64,000 bases of DNA, taken from positions 558,001-622,000 of the forward strand of contig NZ_CP040825.1 in the NCBI RefSeq assembly GCF_006228185.1, given 5' to 3'. Made by a program: the position numbers and the translations under genes. Below are positions 24,654-37,074 of this stretch, piece after piece; within the stretch, counting starts at the first letter, position 1, and each line of letters starts with the position of its first letter. A model generated the notes under the pieces. It searched no databases, was not told the DNA's origin, and was given only the letters and a program-made list of their open reading frames with translations. This DNA comes from Mycoplasma nasistruthionis. GTDB lineage: Bacteria; Bacillota_I; Bacilli_A; Mycoplasmatales; Metamycoplasmataceae.

Positions 24654-25628
24654 TTATAACTCACTTATTTTTTCTTTTATTTGCTTATAAACTTCTGTGA
24701 TGCTTGTTTTGTTTAGGTTTGCCAAAATTACTTTACCTAAAAAATCACCTAATGATACTATTTGTAATTTTTTAAATTTTGAAGCTAATTCGTAATTATC
24801 AATACTGTCTGTAATAATAACTTTTTCAATGATTGGATCATTTTCAAATATTTCGAAACCTTTTGTGAATATTCCATGTGAAGCAACTAAGATAACTTTT
24901 TTCGCTCCATTTTCTTTTAATTTATGGGCAGCTTTAATTATTGTCCCACCTGTGTCTATTATATCATCCACAATAACCGCATTTTGTTGATTGATATCAC
25001 CGATTAATCCCATAACTTCTGTTTGGTTTGCTGCAGTTCTTCTTTTATCAATGATGCAAATTTGGATTGAATCTGAAATTAATTCAGCTAACTTTCTTGC
25101 TCTAACAGCTCCACCATGATCTGGAGAAACTACTGTAAAGTGTTCTTTAATTTCTTTTAAAGCTAGTGCTAATGGGTATTGTCCTCTTAAATCATCAACC
25201 GGTATATTAAAAAAACCTTGAATTGAAGGGTTGTGTAAATCTATACAAATCATTTTAGTAGCACCTGCTTGTTGTAATAAATCTGCAACTAATTTTGCTC
25301 CAATAGGTTGTCTACCGCTTACTTTCCGATCTTGGCGAGCATATCCATAATAACTTAAACAAACTGTAATGCTTTTAGCGCTAGCTCTTTTAAGTGAATC
25401 TATAAATAATAATAACTCAACTAAATTATCATTTACAGGTCTTGATGTACTAGCAACAATGAAAACGTCCTTGTCTCTGACTGTTTCACTTGCTTTAATC
25501 ATCACTTCACCATCGGCATAAACAGTCTTTTCAATTTCAGAAAGTGGAATTTTGATGTAATCTGAAACTTTTTGAGCTAATTTTTTAGCATTATCCATAC
25601 CAAATAAAACGCTATTATTTTTGTCCAT
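24654..25628 (-). CDS. prs: Ribose-phosphate pyrophosphokinase
   Basis: It makes phosphoribosyl pyrophosphate for nucleotide salvage. The 324 residues include DVFIVASTSRPVNDNLVELL, GYARQDRKVSGRQPIGAKLVA, the catalytic SPDHGGAVRARKLAEL and the PRPP loop VIVDDIIDTGGTI. It is transcribed divergently from eno. Confidence 0.97.
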   Translation of the reverse strand: MDKNNSVLFGMDNAKKLAQKVSDYIKIPLSEIEKTVYADGEVMIKASETVRDKDVFIVASTSRPVNDNLVELLLFIDSLKRASAKSITVCLSYYGYARQDRKVSGRQPIGAKLVADLLQQAGATKMICIDLHNPSIQGFFNIPVDDLRGQYPLALALKEIKEHFTVVSPDHGGAVRARKLAELISDSIQICIIDKRRTAANQTEVMGLIGDINQQNAVIVDDIIDTGGTIIKAAHKLKENGAKKVILVASHGIFTKGFEIFENDPIIEKVIITDSIDNYELASKFKKLQIVSLGDFLGKVILANLNKTSITEVYKQIKEKISEL

Positions 25629-25813
25629 AAAAATCCTTTTGTTTATATATAAATAATTTTAATATTTTTTGCCGAATAGCATCATAAAAGAACTAATAAA
25701 AAACTAAGTGCTAAATAGTCAACATAAAATGTGGTAATTTCAAATTTTTTGCCATATTTCTAAAATTAGCCATTGTTAAAAGTGACAAAATTCACAATAA
25801 TAAAAATCTTAAT

Positions 25814-25858
25814 TTGACTTTTCTGTCAATTATCAGAAACTATTAATTAGTTTATAAT
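25814..25858 (+). promoter_or_regulatory. eno promoter with adjacent palindrome
   Basis: TATAAT lies at 25853-25858 with TTATCA 17 bases upstream (25830-25835). Just before it is the inverted repeat TTGAC-TTTTCT-GTCAA (25814-25829), which could be an operator. Confidence 0.45.
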
Positions 25859-25906
25859 TTACTAAATAACAATTTATATAAATTTTTATTAAAACAAGGA
25901 GACTAA

Positions 25907-27268
<1,362 letters not shown>

Positions 27269-27278
27269 TTAATTAAAC

Positions 27279-27312
27279 AAAAAAATCCGGAGCTTATGCT
27301 CTGGATTTTTAA
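27279..27312. terminator. Terminator between eno and plsY
   Basis: AAAAATCCGGAGC/GCTCTGGATTTTT stem. It serves eno and overlaps the end of the convergent plsY. Confidence 0.75.
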
Positions 27313-28066
27313 ATCTTTCTTTCTTGACCCTTAATTAGTCTTTTAATGTTCTCAACATGTGTATAAAACATTAAAAGCACTGCTAAGACATATATAAACC
27401 CTTGTAAAGGATTTAAGTTATTTAATATGTTAATGTTGCTTGAATAAATACCATTTGATGCAAATGCAATAACTGAGTTATTAAATCAAGGTATGAAAAC
27501 GAAAATTATCATAACGCTTGCAGTAAGCAATGATGCAAGTGAAACATATCTTTTTCAAAAATTAACCCAAAGAAAAATACTGCTGCTATTGGTAAAAAGA
27601 TAATATTGTAACTAATTAACAATCCTAATGAAGAAGCAACTCCTTTACCGCCTTTGAAACCAAAGAAAATAGGAAAAATATGACCAATCACTGTTCCTAG
27701 TCCTGCTAATAAAGGTAGCCCATAAATTGTTCTTAATCCTTCTCAATATGGAGGCAGACCAATTCCATAAACTCCTACCACACTGCCATTTTGGTCAATT
27801 GAAGTTGCTAAATTACATCAATAAGTTAATCCGTAACCAATAGCTACTACTGAAATAGTTTTTATGACATCAATCATAAGAATCATAATTGCTATTTTTT
27901 TACCAAAAACCCTTAGAGAGTTAGTTGCACCTGCATTTTTTGAATGATAATCTCTAGGGTCTTTTTTCAGAATTTTACCAACTATGATGCTGGTGTTTAA
28001 AGACCCTATAATATAGCCAAAAACGACTAAAAATATGTTAAATAAAACTGAATTAAATGCGTTCAT
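27309..28066 (-). pseudogene. plsY: Glycerol-3-phosphate acyltransferase PlsY, frameshifted as sequenced
   Basis: PlsY acylates glycerol-3-phosphate from acyl-phosphate in the membrane. The first part is clear: YIIGSLNTSIIVGK, KNAGATNSLRVFGK, and [21 protein letters not shown]. After GLIF the reading frame must shift by one base to give [15 protein letters not shown] and the family end HVENIKRLIKGQERKI, stop at 27309-27311. The break is at a run of five A on the plus strand (27557-27561); six would restore a 252-residue protein. The gene is essential in most mycoplasmas, so a sequencing error is the first suspect. Confidence 0.85.
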
Positions 28067-28143
28067 TTTGTTTCCTTATCATTAATATTTTACATTTGTT
28101 TTTAATCTCTTTAAATAATATTATTATTTAATATAATAAAAAT

Positions 28144-28701
28144 ATGAATAAAAAATTTGATATTAATATTGTTCAATTACCAAATGACGTTTTACGTAAA
28201 AAGTCTGTGGATGTACCAATTCCTTTGACTGATGAAGATATTGAACTAGCTGAAAGAATGATTTATCATATTGATGATTCTCAAACAGAAGGAACTGAAT
28301 TTAGACCAGGTGTTGGAGTTGCTGCTGTTCAATATGGAATTTTAAAAAATGTATTTTATGTTTACATCCAAGACAATGATGGTAATGTTGTTTTTAAAGA
28401 TGTTTTATTCAATCCAAAAGTAGTTTATACAACTGATAAAAAAACTGCTCTTGAAGAAGGTGAAGGATGTTTAAGTGTGGATGGATCATGACCTAATCAA
28501 GCAGGTTATGTTTATCGTGCTTCAGAAATTGTTGTTGATGCTTACAGTTATTATCAAAGACAATTTCTACGTTATTCAGCAAAAGGTTATTTAGCCATTG
28601 TTTTCCAACATGAACTTGACCATTTAAGAGGACATTTATTTATTGATAGAATTAATAAAAAACTACCTTGAAGAAAATTACCAAACGCTAAATTATTATA
28701 A
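28144..28701 (+). CDS. def: Peptide deformylase
   Basis: It removes the formyl group from new proteins. The 185-residue frame has all three family motifs: [14 protein letters not shown] and the metal site HELDH (in [14 protein letters not shown]). One TGA after VDGS is Trp. It is divergent from plsY and just upstream of a membrane protein gene. Confidence 0.97.
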
Positions 28702-28715
28702 AAAGAAAGGAACTA

Positions 28716-30002
28716 ATGATTCAATTATTTTACGAAACTACACAATCTAGTTCGTCATCAAATTCAAACAGCAATTCAAGTGCATTTGTGGAATTTTTAG
28801 AAAAAGCATTAGGTTGATTACCTCATCATTGAGCATTAACAGCTGCTTATATTTTATTAGCTTTACTAATTGCTTTTGTATTTGGATTTTTCTGAAGAAC
28901 TAAATGAATTATTTCAAAAGTTATCATTTACGGTTTAACTGTTGGAATAGCTGCAACTTTTTACTTTGTTATAAAAGGTAAAATTGATAATGATCAATCA
29001 GATCACCAAATTTTAGCATTTTCAACAACATTAGTAGCTTTAAGTGTTTACATAGTATTAAAACTTATATTTTCTTTAATTGTTGGTTTAGTATCACTGA
29101 TTAGAATACCAACCATTAAACTTAAAAAGATTTCAAAAATTAAAAGATTATTAACTGGTATTGGAAATGTCGCAGTTTCAATACCTGGTGTTATGTTAAT
29201 TGCTAACATTACTTTAACCAATGACAAAGGTAAAGAAAGAGATTTCTTAGAAAAAACAACTAATTTATTTGGAGTTAAACCTTTAACTGTTGGACAAGGT
29301 GCTTCTGTATCAGGCTTAGGTTATGCAATTAGAGACATTTACAAAGTAATTAGAAATGATGAAAAATTAATTGCTATTTTACAAAAACCAGCAGGTGAAT
29401 GAACTTCAGAAAACAAAAAAGATCTTCAAGAAGCTGCTGAGAGTTTTGCGGCATTATTAAACAATAATAACACTCGTTCAACAGCTATTAGTATTTTAAA
29501 GAAAACTAATTTAGGTGATGATATTGTAGGAAACTCAAACTTAAAAGAATATATCACTTTAGCTGATGTTGCTTCAAATTCAAACCCTCAATACATTACT
29601 GGAACACCAGAACAGAAAAAAGCAATTCTTACAAATAACATAATAGATGTTTTAAAACAAAAAATTACAGACTATACAAATTCAAATAAAGAAGCAGGTG
29701 TAATTGATGCTTCAAAATATGGACAATACATCAGAACAGCTGATATTGTTGCTAAAAACTTAAATGATGAAGCTAAAAAAGATTTAGTTAAATATGTTTC
29801 AGGACTTGTAGATAAGTCTTTACCAGATGATAAAGACAAATTTGATAGCGTTAAAGTTATGCAAGCCGCATTTGATGAATTCCAAAAAATAGGTCAAATG
29901 GTTTTAAAATCAACTGACACAACATCAAGTTCATCTTCAACTCAATCATCACCAAGACAACTTGATGAATCAGTTGCATTAATGCCAAACGCACAAGGAT
30001 AG
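28716..30002 (+). CDS. Multi-pass membrane protein of unknown function
   Basis: I do not recognise this 428-residue protein. A Ser/Asn-rich N-terminus precedes about four hydrophobic segments between residues 35 and 170 (for example AAYILLALLIAFVFGFFW and LKLIFSLIVGLVSL). The C-terminal 250 residues are soluble, helical and end in a Ser/Thr-rich stretch. The start is supported by AAAGGAA six bases upstream. The next gene begins three bases after its stop, so the two are co-transcribed. Confidence 0.8.
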
Positions 30003-30004
30003 TT

Positions 30005-31018
30005 ATGAATCCAGAAAATCAAAATTTTAATAATAATCCTAACAACAATAACTTTAACAACAATCAAAATCAAAACTTTAATCCAAATTACACCAATCAA
30101 TATCAACAACCACAATACAATCAATTTCAAGGTGCTCAACAATTCACTGCACAAGTACCTTCTGGAATTAACACTTCAATGAACAATGTTAATTATCAGG
30201 CTGATCCTAAAGGTGAATTACCAAAAGCCTTATATAACACTTTTAAACGTGAAAAGCGTATTTCATTAATAGCTATGCTATTTTGATTAAGTGTTTTACT
30301 AATTTCAATTGCTGGAATTATTGCAACTTATTTAGTTTGTCGTTTTTCATTACAAAATGACCAAAATAAAGGAATTATTTACTATTTATTTAGTTCTGTA
30401 TTATTATTAATTTCTTTAATTTATACTGTTAAATCAAGTATTAAACGCACATCTTGAAAAAGAGGTGAACAAAAAACAAGAGATGATTATGCTAAGGGAA
30501 ATATAAGTTCTATTTCAGTATTTCAAGATACTTACAGATCCTTGTCATTCAAGATGTTAAGATTAAACTGAATTTTAGCTTTCTTCTTAACTTACTTTGG
30601 TTTATTTACAATTATTATTACAATTCTTTACAACCAATCAACTCCATGACAAATTGGACACAAACCAGTTGATAACTCATCATTTTCATTCTTTATTGAA
30701 TTAAAATGACCAGAAGTTTTAAATAATGGTTTTGGGAATACAAAATTATTATTAATTCTGTCAACAGTATTTATTGGAATTGTGTGTGTTTTATTTACTC
30801 TAGTAAGAGTTTTTGATTTAAAACGTATAGCTGAAATCAAGGAAAACTTAGGCGCTGATTCAGCAACTATTATTAATGCAGTTGCTACTGAGAAAAAATC
30901 CGAAAACAAAGCTTGAATAAAATCTTATACTATTGTGTTTATTATTGTAGTTCTTATTCCATTAATCCTATTCATCTATTTAGTTTGAAGAGGAATTATA
31001 AGAAGAGGTAAAAAATAA
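30005..31018 (+). CDS. Asn/Gln-rich membrane protein of unknown function
   Basis: The first 60 or so of 337 residues are almost only Asn, Gln, Phe, Pro and Tyr, a disordered low-complexity segment. The remainder has four or five membrane segments (for example LSVLLISIAGIIATYLV, FFLTYFGLFTIIITILY and LILSTVFIGIVCVLF) and basic loops. I do not recognise a family. It overlaps the next gene by one base (TAATG) and is probably in one operon with both neighbours. Confidence 0.8.
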
Positions 31019-31584
31019 TGAGATTATTAGTAATTGTAGGTGATAAATTCAATGATATTGAATTAACATCAACATTATCAGTTTTAATTGCTTCAGAACA
31101 AATGAAAAGCATTGAATATTACTCAAATAATTTAACACATGCTACAGGACAATTTGGTATTGTTAAATTACGAGATCTAAAAAACAAAGTAGATGTAAAC
31201 GATTATGACGCTGTCTTTATTCCTGGTGGAATGTCAGCACAAGCTTTAAGAGCTAACAAACCAGAATTAGACTTAGTTAGAGAATTTTTAAACAATAACA
31301 AATATTTATTCACTATTTGCGATGCTCCTAATGCTCTACGTGAAGCTGAAATATTTGATAACAACTTCCATTATTCATCATATCCTAGTCAATGAGGTTT
31401 ATTAGTAGCAGGCTCAAACAGAAATGAAAGCAACGTTACAATTCAAGGCAAAGTTATTACAGCACGTAATGCTTTATCAGCTGCTCAACTAGGTTATACA
31501 ATTCTAAAAGTTTATTTCAATAAAGACTTAGCAAATCAAACTTACCACCGTATGTCAGGTAACAAAAATAAAGACTTATTCTAG
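31018..31584 (+). CDS. DJ-1/PfpI family protein
   Basis: This 188-residue protein has the DJ-1/PfpI glutamine-amidotransferase-like fold: FNDIELTSTLSVL with the early acidic residue, YDAVFIPGGMSA, and the nucleophile-elbow region LFTICDAPNALREA with Cys in the catalytic place. The usual glycine after Cys-x is Ala here. Members act in redox stress or glyoxal detoxification, but the substrate cannot be told from sequence. One TGA after SYPSQ is Trp. Confidence 0.88.
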
Positions 31585-31597
31585 TCTTTATCATTTC

Positions 31598-31626
31598 ATC
31601 TCACTCACTTGAGTGAGATTTTTTAT
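31598..31626 (+). terminator. Terminator after the DJ-1/PfpI gene
   Basis: ATCTCACTCA and TGAGTGAGAT form a 10-bp stem, followed by a T-run. Confidence 0.85.
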
Positions 31627-31747
31627 TTTCATAATTAACCACATATCTGCAAATTTTGCAAACTTTAGCCCTAATTATTACTATTTTTAAACTTTCACTT
31701 TATAAAGTTAAATAATATAAGTAACAAACAAAAATTGAAGAAAAAAT

Positions 31748-33058
31748 ATGAAAACTAAATTATTAAAAGCGACTATCGGCTTGATGGCTTTTTGTTTTTC
31801 ATCTGCCACTTTTTCTATTTCTGCATCATGCCAAGAAACAAAAATACATAAGCCAATAATAAAACACAAAGAACCTACACCGAATCCTGTGCCAAAAACA
31901 CCTGAACCTAAAGTGTATGAGCATAAATGAGAATTTGGAATTAATCCTATTAAAGTTCAACAAAATTTCCCAGAAGAAGTTCAAAATGAATTAATTAAGA
32001 TAAATAATGAAATAAATGAAATACTGCAAGTTCCAAATCTTGAAAATGATATTACATCATGAATTTACAATAAAGAAGAAAGTATAAAATCTTGATCACA
32101 ATCGAAATTGTCAACAATTTCAGAGTATTATCGTAAAAGTGAAAATTTAGAGTTATATGCTAAATATTTAAATGAATGAATTCATTATTTTAATTTTGTA
32201 CAGTCTAATAACTTTGTTCCTATTTTTCAGCAAACCGCTGCTTATAATGAAATTAAGATATCTACTGCAAGTGAAAGTGAATTAGAAAGCGTTTCTAAAG
32301 ATGTAATATCAGATGATATTCCCACGCGTTCTAATTATTTTAAAGATCCAGATAAATATGTTAACTTTTCAAATTTAGCTTATTCATATTACAAATTAGA
32401 AGAACCTAAATATTTTAACTTTGGCTGAAACAAATTAGTAAATTACAACTCAAATAGATTTTTAGCTATTTTGCCTGAATTTAAAGGCTATAAAAAGACA
32501 GATAGTAATATTGAATACTATTTTTATGTCAATATTCCTGAAAATCAGTTAAACAATGTAAAGAATTATTTAATTAGTACTTCTGTTGCATCTAATGGAT
32601 TTAGTCAAATGTTAGATTTAACTTTTGGATTTTTAAACTTTTATACTTTTAATGAATTTATGGAATATACTTCCTTAACAAATAACACAATAAAAATTTG
32701 AAATAAAACCTCTTGGAAACCAGGTTCGCCCAGCCCTACTGATGCTCAAGATGAAAATAAAATTGTTTTAAGCAATGAAGATTTATTAGTTAATGATTTA
32801 CAAGAACCACCTAAAAAAGGTTTAATAATAAAAATTTCATTGCCACACAATAATAAAACACAACTTCTCAACATCTTTACTACTTGTTTAGAAAATATTT
32901 CTAAATTTGAAAAAAATATTTACAAGTCAACAATCAATAATTTATTTTTTGCAGATGCTAAATATGAATATGATAATGACATAGACACAACTAAACCTAG
33001 AATTATTTTTGATTATTTTAAATATCTTGAAAAATTTGGTAGGTATATTAATAAATAA
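31748..33058 (+). CDS. Surface lipoprotein, paralogue of the gene at 35408
   Basis: The 436-residue protein has a lipoprotein signal (MKTKLLKATIGLMAFCF to SISASC, lipobox about residues 25-28), a Pro/Lys spacer, and a Tyr/Phe/Trp-rich body. The segment IEYYFYVNIPENQLNNVKNY resembles NFYISVNIPHNQHNNLRNYW in the lipoprotein at 35408. Several Trp are TGA. It begins the cassette that contains the subtilisin-like protease. It may belong to the mycoplasma 'aromatic cluster' surface proteins, but I cannot confirm that here. Confidence 0.85.
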
Positions 33059-33089
33059 TAAATAGAAATGATAATAAAAAGAGGAAAAA

Positions 33090-35427
33090 ATGAAAAATAG
33101 ATTTAAAAAAACATTATGAGGATTATTCGGATTATTACCAGTATCCTTATTATTCGTTTCATCATCACAAAACGAAAATCATACACCTTTATATAAGCCT
33201 TATATAAAGAGAATGAACATGTGAGATTCTTACTTAAAAAACTCCTCATCAGATAGTATTGATGATATCAATATAAATTTTATGAAGGTAGGAGTAATAG
33301 AAATAGAAAAATCTAAGGATGATTTTGACTTAAAGTTTTTAAATGAAGTAAGTTTTACAAATAATGCTCACAACATACATATAATAAATTATAAAAATAA
33401 CGATGCTACTGGTGAATTAACGAAGCACGGAAAACAAGTGGTTTCAACAATAGGCACTCCCTTAGGAATAAATAATAAATCAAAAATTTATTACAGTAAT
33501 TGAAAAAATAATCCTGAAAATCTTGAAAAAATACTTGAGTATTTTGCAGAACAAAAAGTAGACATAATTAATTGTAGTTTTGGAATTGATAGACCTTTTT
33601 TATATGACTGATTTTATATGGAAGCAGTCGAGCACATAAACAAGATTATGTTAACTCCAGAATTACAAAATATATTTAGTGGTGATTATCAATTTTATAA
33701 AATCGATAAAGATTTAAAAGATATGGCTGTTTTTGCTGATTTTATAGGTTTACTTACTTTTGAACCTGAAAACGTCATATCTGATCCTAATGCAAACGAA
33801 GAATTGTTCGCTTATGTTCAATATATGAATAGTGAAAAGAATTCTTTTAGAATTTTTAATAAATATATTAGAAAATACGGAATGAAAATTTTTAAATCAG
33901 CTGGTAATAAAAGATCAACTGAAAAAATTTTATTGATGTATATTTAAAAGACTCATTTTGAAAATATATAGATGAAAACTTATTAAATGTTTCACAGTCT
34001 CATTTTTTAAATCTATTATCAACTTATACTCAAAAAATTAACTCTATCATTAAACATTTGGAAGCACAATTAGAAAATTCTAAAAAAACTGATGATATTA
34101 ACCTTTTAATTTCTCATTTAAAATGATATTTAAATGATTTTAAAGTAAAGCTTAGAAAAAACTTAACATATTATGAAATGATAAAGCTAGTTTTTTACAC
34201 AAAGCAGGTAAAAGAAATAAGAAAAATGTTGAAGATGCATTATTTTATAAAATAAACAAATTGGTAGATATTAGAAGTTATTTTGTCGACAATGTAATTC
34301 AAGTAGGTTCTATAGATGCTTCAACAAGAAGATCTGGTTTTTCATATTTCGACTCTGAGTTTCATGATAAAATTCCTTTTATATCTGCTTTTGGAAATGG
34401 TTATTACAAAGATAGAATACACTTAAAAGATCAGTCGGAATTTAATTTGTTGAAGCCTGATCAAATAAATGAAATACAAATAACTCAGGAAGATTTACAA
34501 GAATTATATAAGTTTGATGGTACAAGTTTAGCTTCTCCTATGATTGCTGGTTCAGTGTCCTTATTACAAACCTTAACTAAGTCTTCTATTCCTTTGTCTG
34601 CAATTCAATCTTTAATGTCTCACACTGCAAAATATGCTACATCAAAATATTGAAATTGAAACACTTCAGAACTGAAATGGGAAGAGAAGAATCTAGATTG
34701 AATGACAAGTAATCATTCAAAAAATTGAACAGGTTATGGTTATTTAAATTTTTCTAGAATGTTGAGCATATATAAGAAGTATCAAACTAAAGTAAAACAA
34801 AATATAAGCAATACAACTGGTTTATTTAAACTCCAAAATATTGTTCTAGATGATTACTTAAATGGGAAAACAGTTTATCAAATTCTTGATAAATACAACA
34901 CAGGCATATCTACTGATTATAAGACATTTACTGCTAGTTCAAGGATTTATTCAATTCCTCAAATAATTGAATTTTTTGAAGAAAAAAGTGAATATCATTT
35001 TGGCAAAGAAAAAAGTGAATATTTATTTTTAGCTGAAAACATGAAAAAAATATTTAAAGATAATAATGATAGATTTATGAAAAATATTTTCGATTTAACC
35101 GCAGACATGACAGTTCGAAAATTAATTTATGATAGAGAAGAAAATGATTTAAGAGAAATTACTAATCATAAATTAAAAAATTCAAATTCCAAAGACTCTT
35201 CAACTGAAAAAATTATATATGGATCAACTTCTAGAAATTTAGAAACCTCTACTAATTTATTCATGTCTTTTCCTCAGTTAGAGTATATGGTTATAAAAAT
35301 AAGAAAAACAGATCAAATAGACAAAGTAAATAAAGAAAAACTTTTAAATTTATTGGTAGAGAAATATAAAGATCTACTCAATAATGAATTTGAGATATAC
35401 TGCATAAATGAACTTAAAGCATTTTAA
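33090..35427 (+). pseudogene. Exported subtilisin-like (S8) serine protease, two frameshifts as sequenced
   Basis: The start MKNRFKKTLWGLFGLLPVSLLF, after GAGG, is an export signal. Subtilisin landmarks lie in order: MKVGVIEIE (the usual catalytic Asp region, with Glu at this point), TKHGKQVVSTIGT (His about 113), KSAGN (oxyanion Asn about 273) and DGTSLASPMIAG (Ser about 480 after correction). The frame changes at A6 33922-33927 and again at T6 34191-34196. One extra base in each run gives one continuous 779-residue protein. The end overlaps the next lipoprotein by 20 bases. It is either a broken gene, a switchable one, or a sequencing artefact. Confidence 0.85.
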
Positions 35428-37051
35428 AATATTTACTTTTGTCTTTTCTTTTATGTTTTTAACTGCATGCTCTGATCAAATTGCAAATAACAAAAATTAT
35501 CATGTTAACTTTGCTAACAACAGAGAAATCATTAATCAAAAAAGTTCTATCATTAAAGAGGTTTTTCAACTTACTAAACCACAAAACGAATTGCAAGAGG
35601 ATATAAAGCAAGAATTTATTAAACATGATAAAAGAATACAATCACTTATTAATTCAGAGGCATATCATAAATTTTCAAATTTAGACAAAGTTGAAATAAA
35701 TTCACTTAATTCAGAATACAAAGATCTTTGGAATAATATTTTTAAATTCAATTTGTATACTACATATTTAAATAAATTCATCTCATATAAACAATTTTTA
35801 GAAAAGGAAAAGTTCATTTCTTTATTTAGTTCTGAAAATAATAATTTAAAAATTTTTAATCAGTTAAATGATCAAGAAATAAATAAATACACTGTTCCTT
35901 ATTGAAGGTATAGTTATCTGACTTTTTCTACACTAAAACATTATAGAAACCATGATTGAGAAGTTGGTTATGACCCTACACGATCTGAGGATCACGAATT
36001 TTATGAATTCGGTGAATACGACAGAAACTCATTAAAAAAGGTTCATTTATATGACTCATTAAATGCGTCATCAGAAACTTTAGATTATATTAAAAACATC
36101 GAACTAGAAAACATTGATAACAAAGCTTTATATATACAAACAAAACAATTTCCTCCATTAACTCCAATAGTTGATTCAAAACATTTAAGTAAAGAAATTA
36201 CAGATTGAAAAACATCACCTTTAAAATTATGAGATTTTCACGGTCTAATTCCTTCAATATATGGATGAAACTTTGATAAAAATTCAAATCAAAAAATTGT
36301 CAAAGATAACTTTTATATAAGTGTAAATATTCCTCATAATCAGCATAACAACCTTAGAAACTACTGAGTGAGATTTGATCATGATCCATTTTTATATAAC
36401 GGTGTAATTGATTATTATTTATATAATTTTGCTTATTTACCTGATTTTTTAAGTTATGAAGGTTATATTGATAAATATTTAAACCAAGCATTAAATGCTG
36501 GTTTAAATTCTTTAATAAAGTCTAAATATGATTATTATAAGAATTTATTTAGTTATAACACTAAATTTAAAAAAAATATTGAAAAACAAGCTTTAGACTT
36601 TTCTTCATCAAAACCAGAACATAGATTTGTTGACACTGAATGATGATTATCACTCTATGTCAATAATACTTTTGATCTAGATTTCTTTTCAAATGCTTCA
36701 AAAGACAATCCGTATTTATCAAATCAGTATTCAGAAACAAATAATCAAACAACTATTTTTAAATTCTCGGTACAGCATATTAACATTTATAAAACTTTAA
36801 ATGTTAATGCTATTAACATCAACAACTTTGAAACTTTTATTAATCAACAGCGTGATTATAAAACTAATACAAATTACTTTGCTACTGGTTTATATAGCAA
36901 AGATAGCAAACCAGAAACTTATTCTAAGCCAATTAATGTTTTAAGCCCTTATGTATTCCATCCTTTTAGAACACATTCTTTTAGTAAATATGAAGACAAT
37001 TTCTTAAACGAAATTTATTATAAAGATGGATTTGTTCCTTGATGAAATTAA
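35408..37051 (+). CDS. Surface lipoprotein, paralogue of the gene at 31748
   Basis: The 547-residue protein starts MNLKHFKIFTFVFSFMFL with lipobox LTAC. It is very rich in Tyr, Phe, Trp and Asn, ends in FVPWWN, and has many TGA-encoded Trp. The segment NFYISVNIPHNQHNNLRNYW matches the first lipoprotein of the cassette. Its start lies inside the last codons of the protease, implying coupled translation. The function is unknown; a partner or substrate-capture role for the protease is an inference from context only. Confidence 0.87.
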
Positions 37052-37074
37052 AATTACCCTTATGGGTAATTTTA
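37049..37074 (+). terminator. Terminator of the protease cassette
   Basis: AAAATTACCC and GGGTAATTTT form a stem directly after the lipoprotein stop. Confidence 0.75.

Noticed and set aside
29942-30154. Minus-strand frame over the Asn/Gln-rich gene start
   Set aside because: It is a hydrophobic shadow of the AAT/CAA-rich coding strand and has no ribosome-binding site.
31748-37051. MIB-MIP immunoglobulin-cleaving system
   Set aside because: The protease here has subtilisin (S8) motifs, whereas MIP belongs to a different, trypsin-like family. I therefore describe the cassette without that name.
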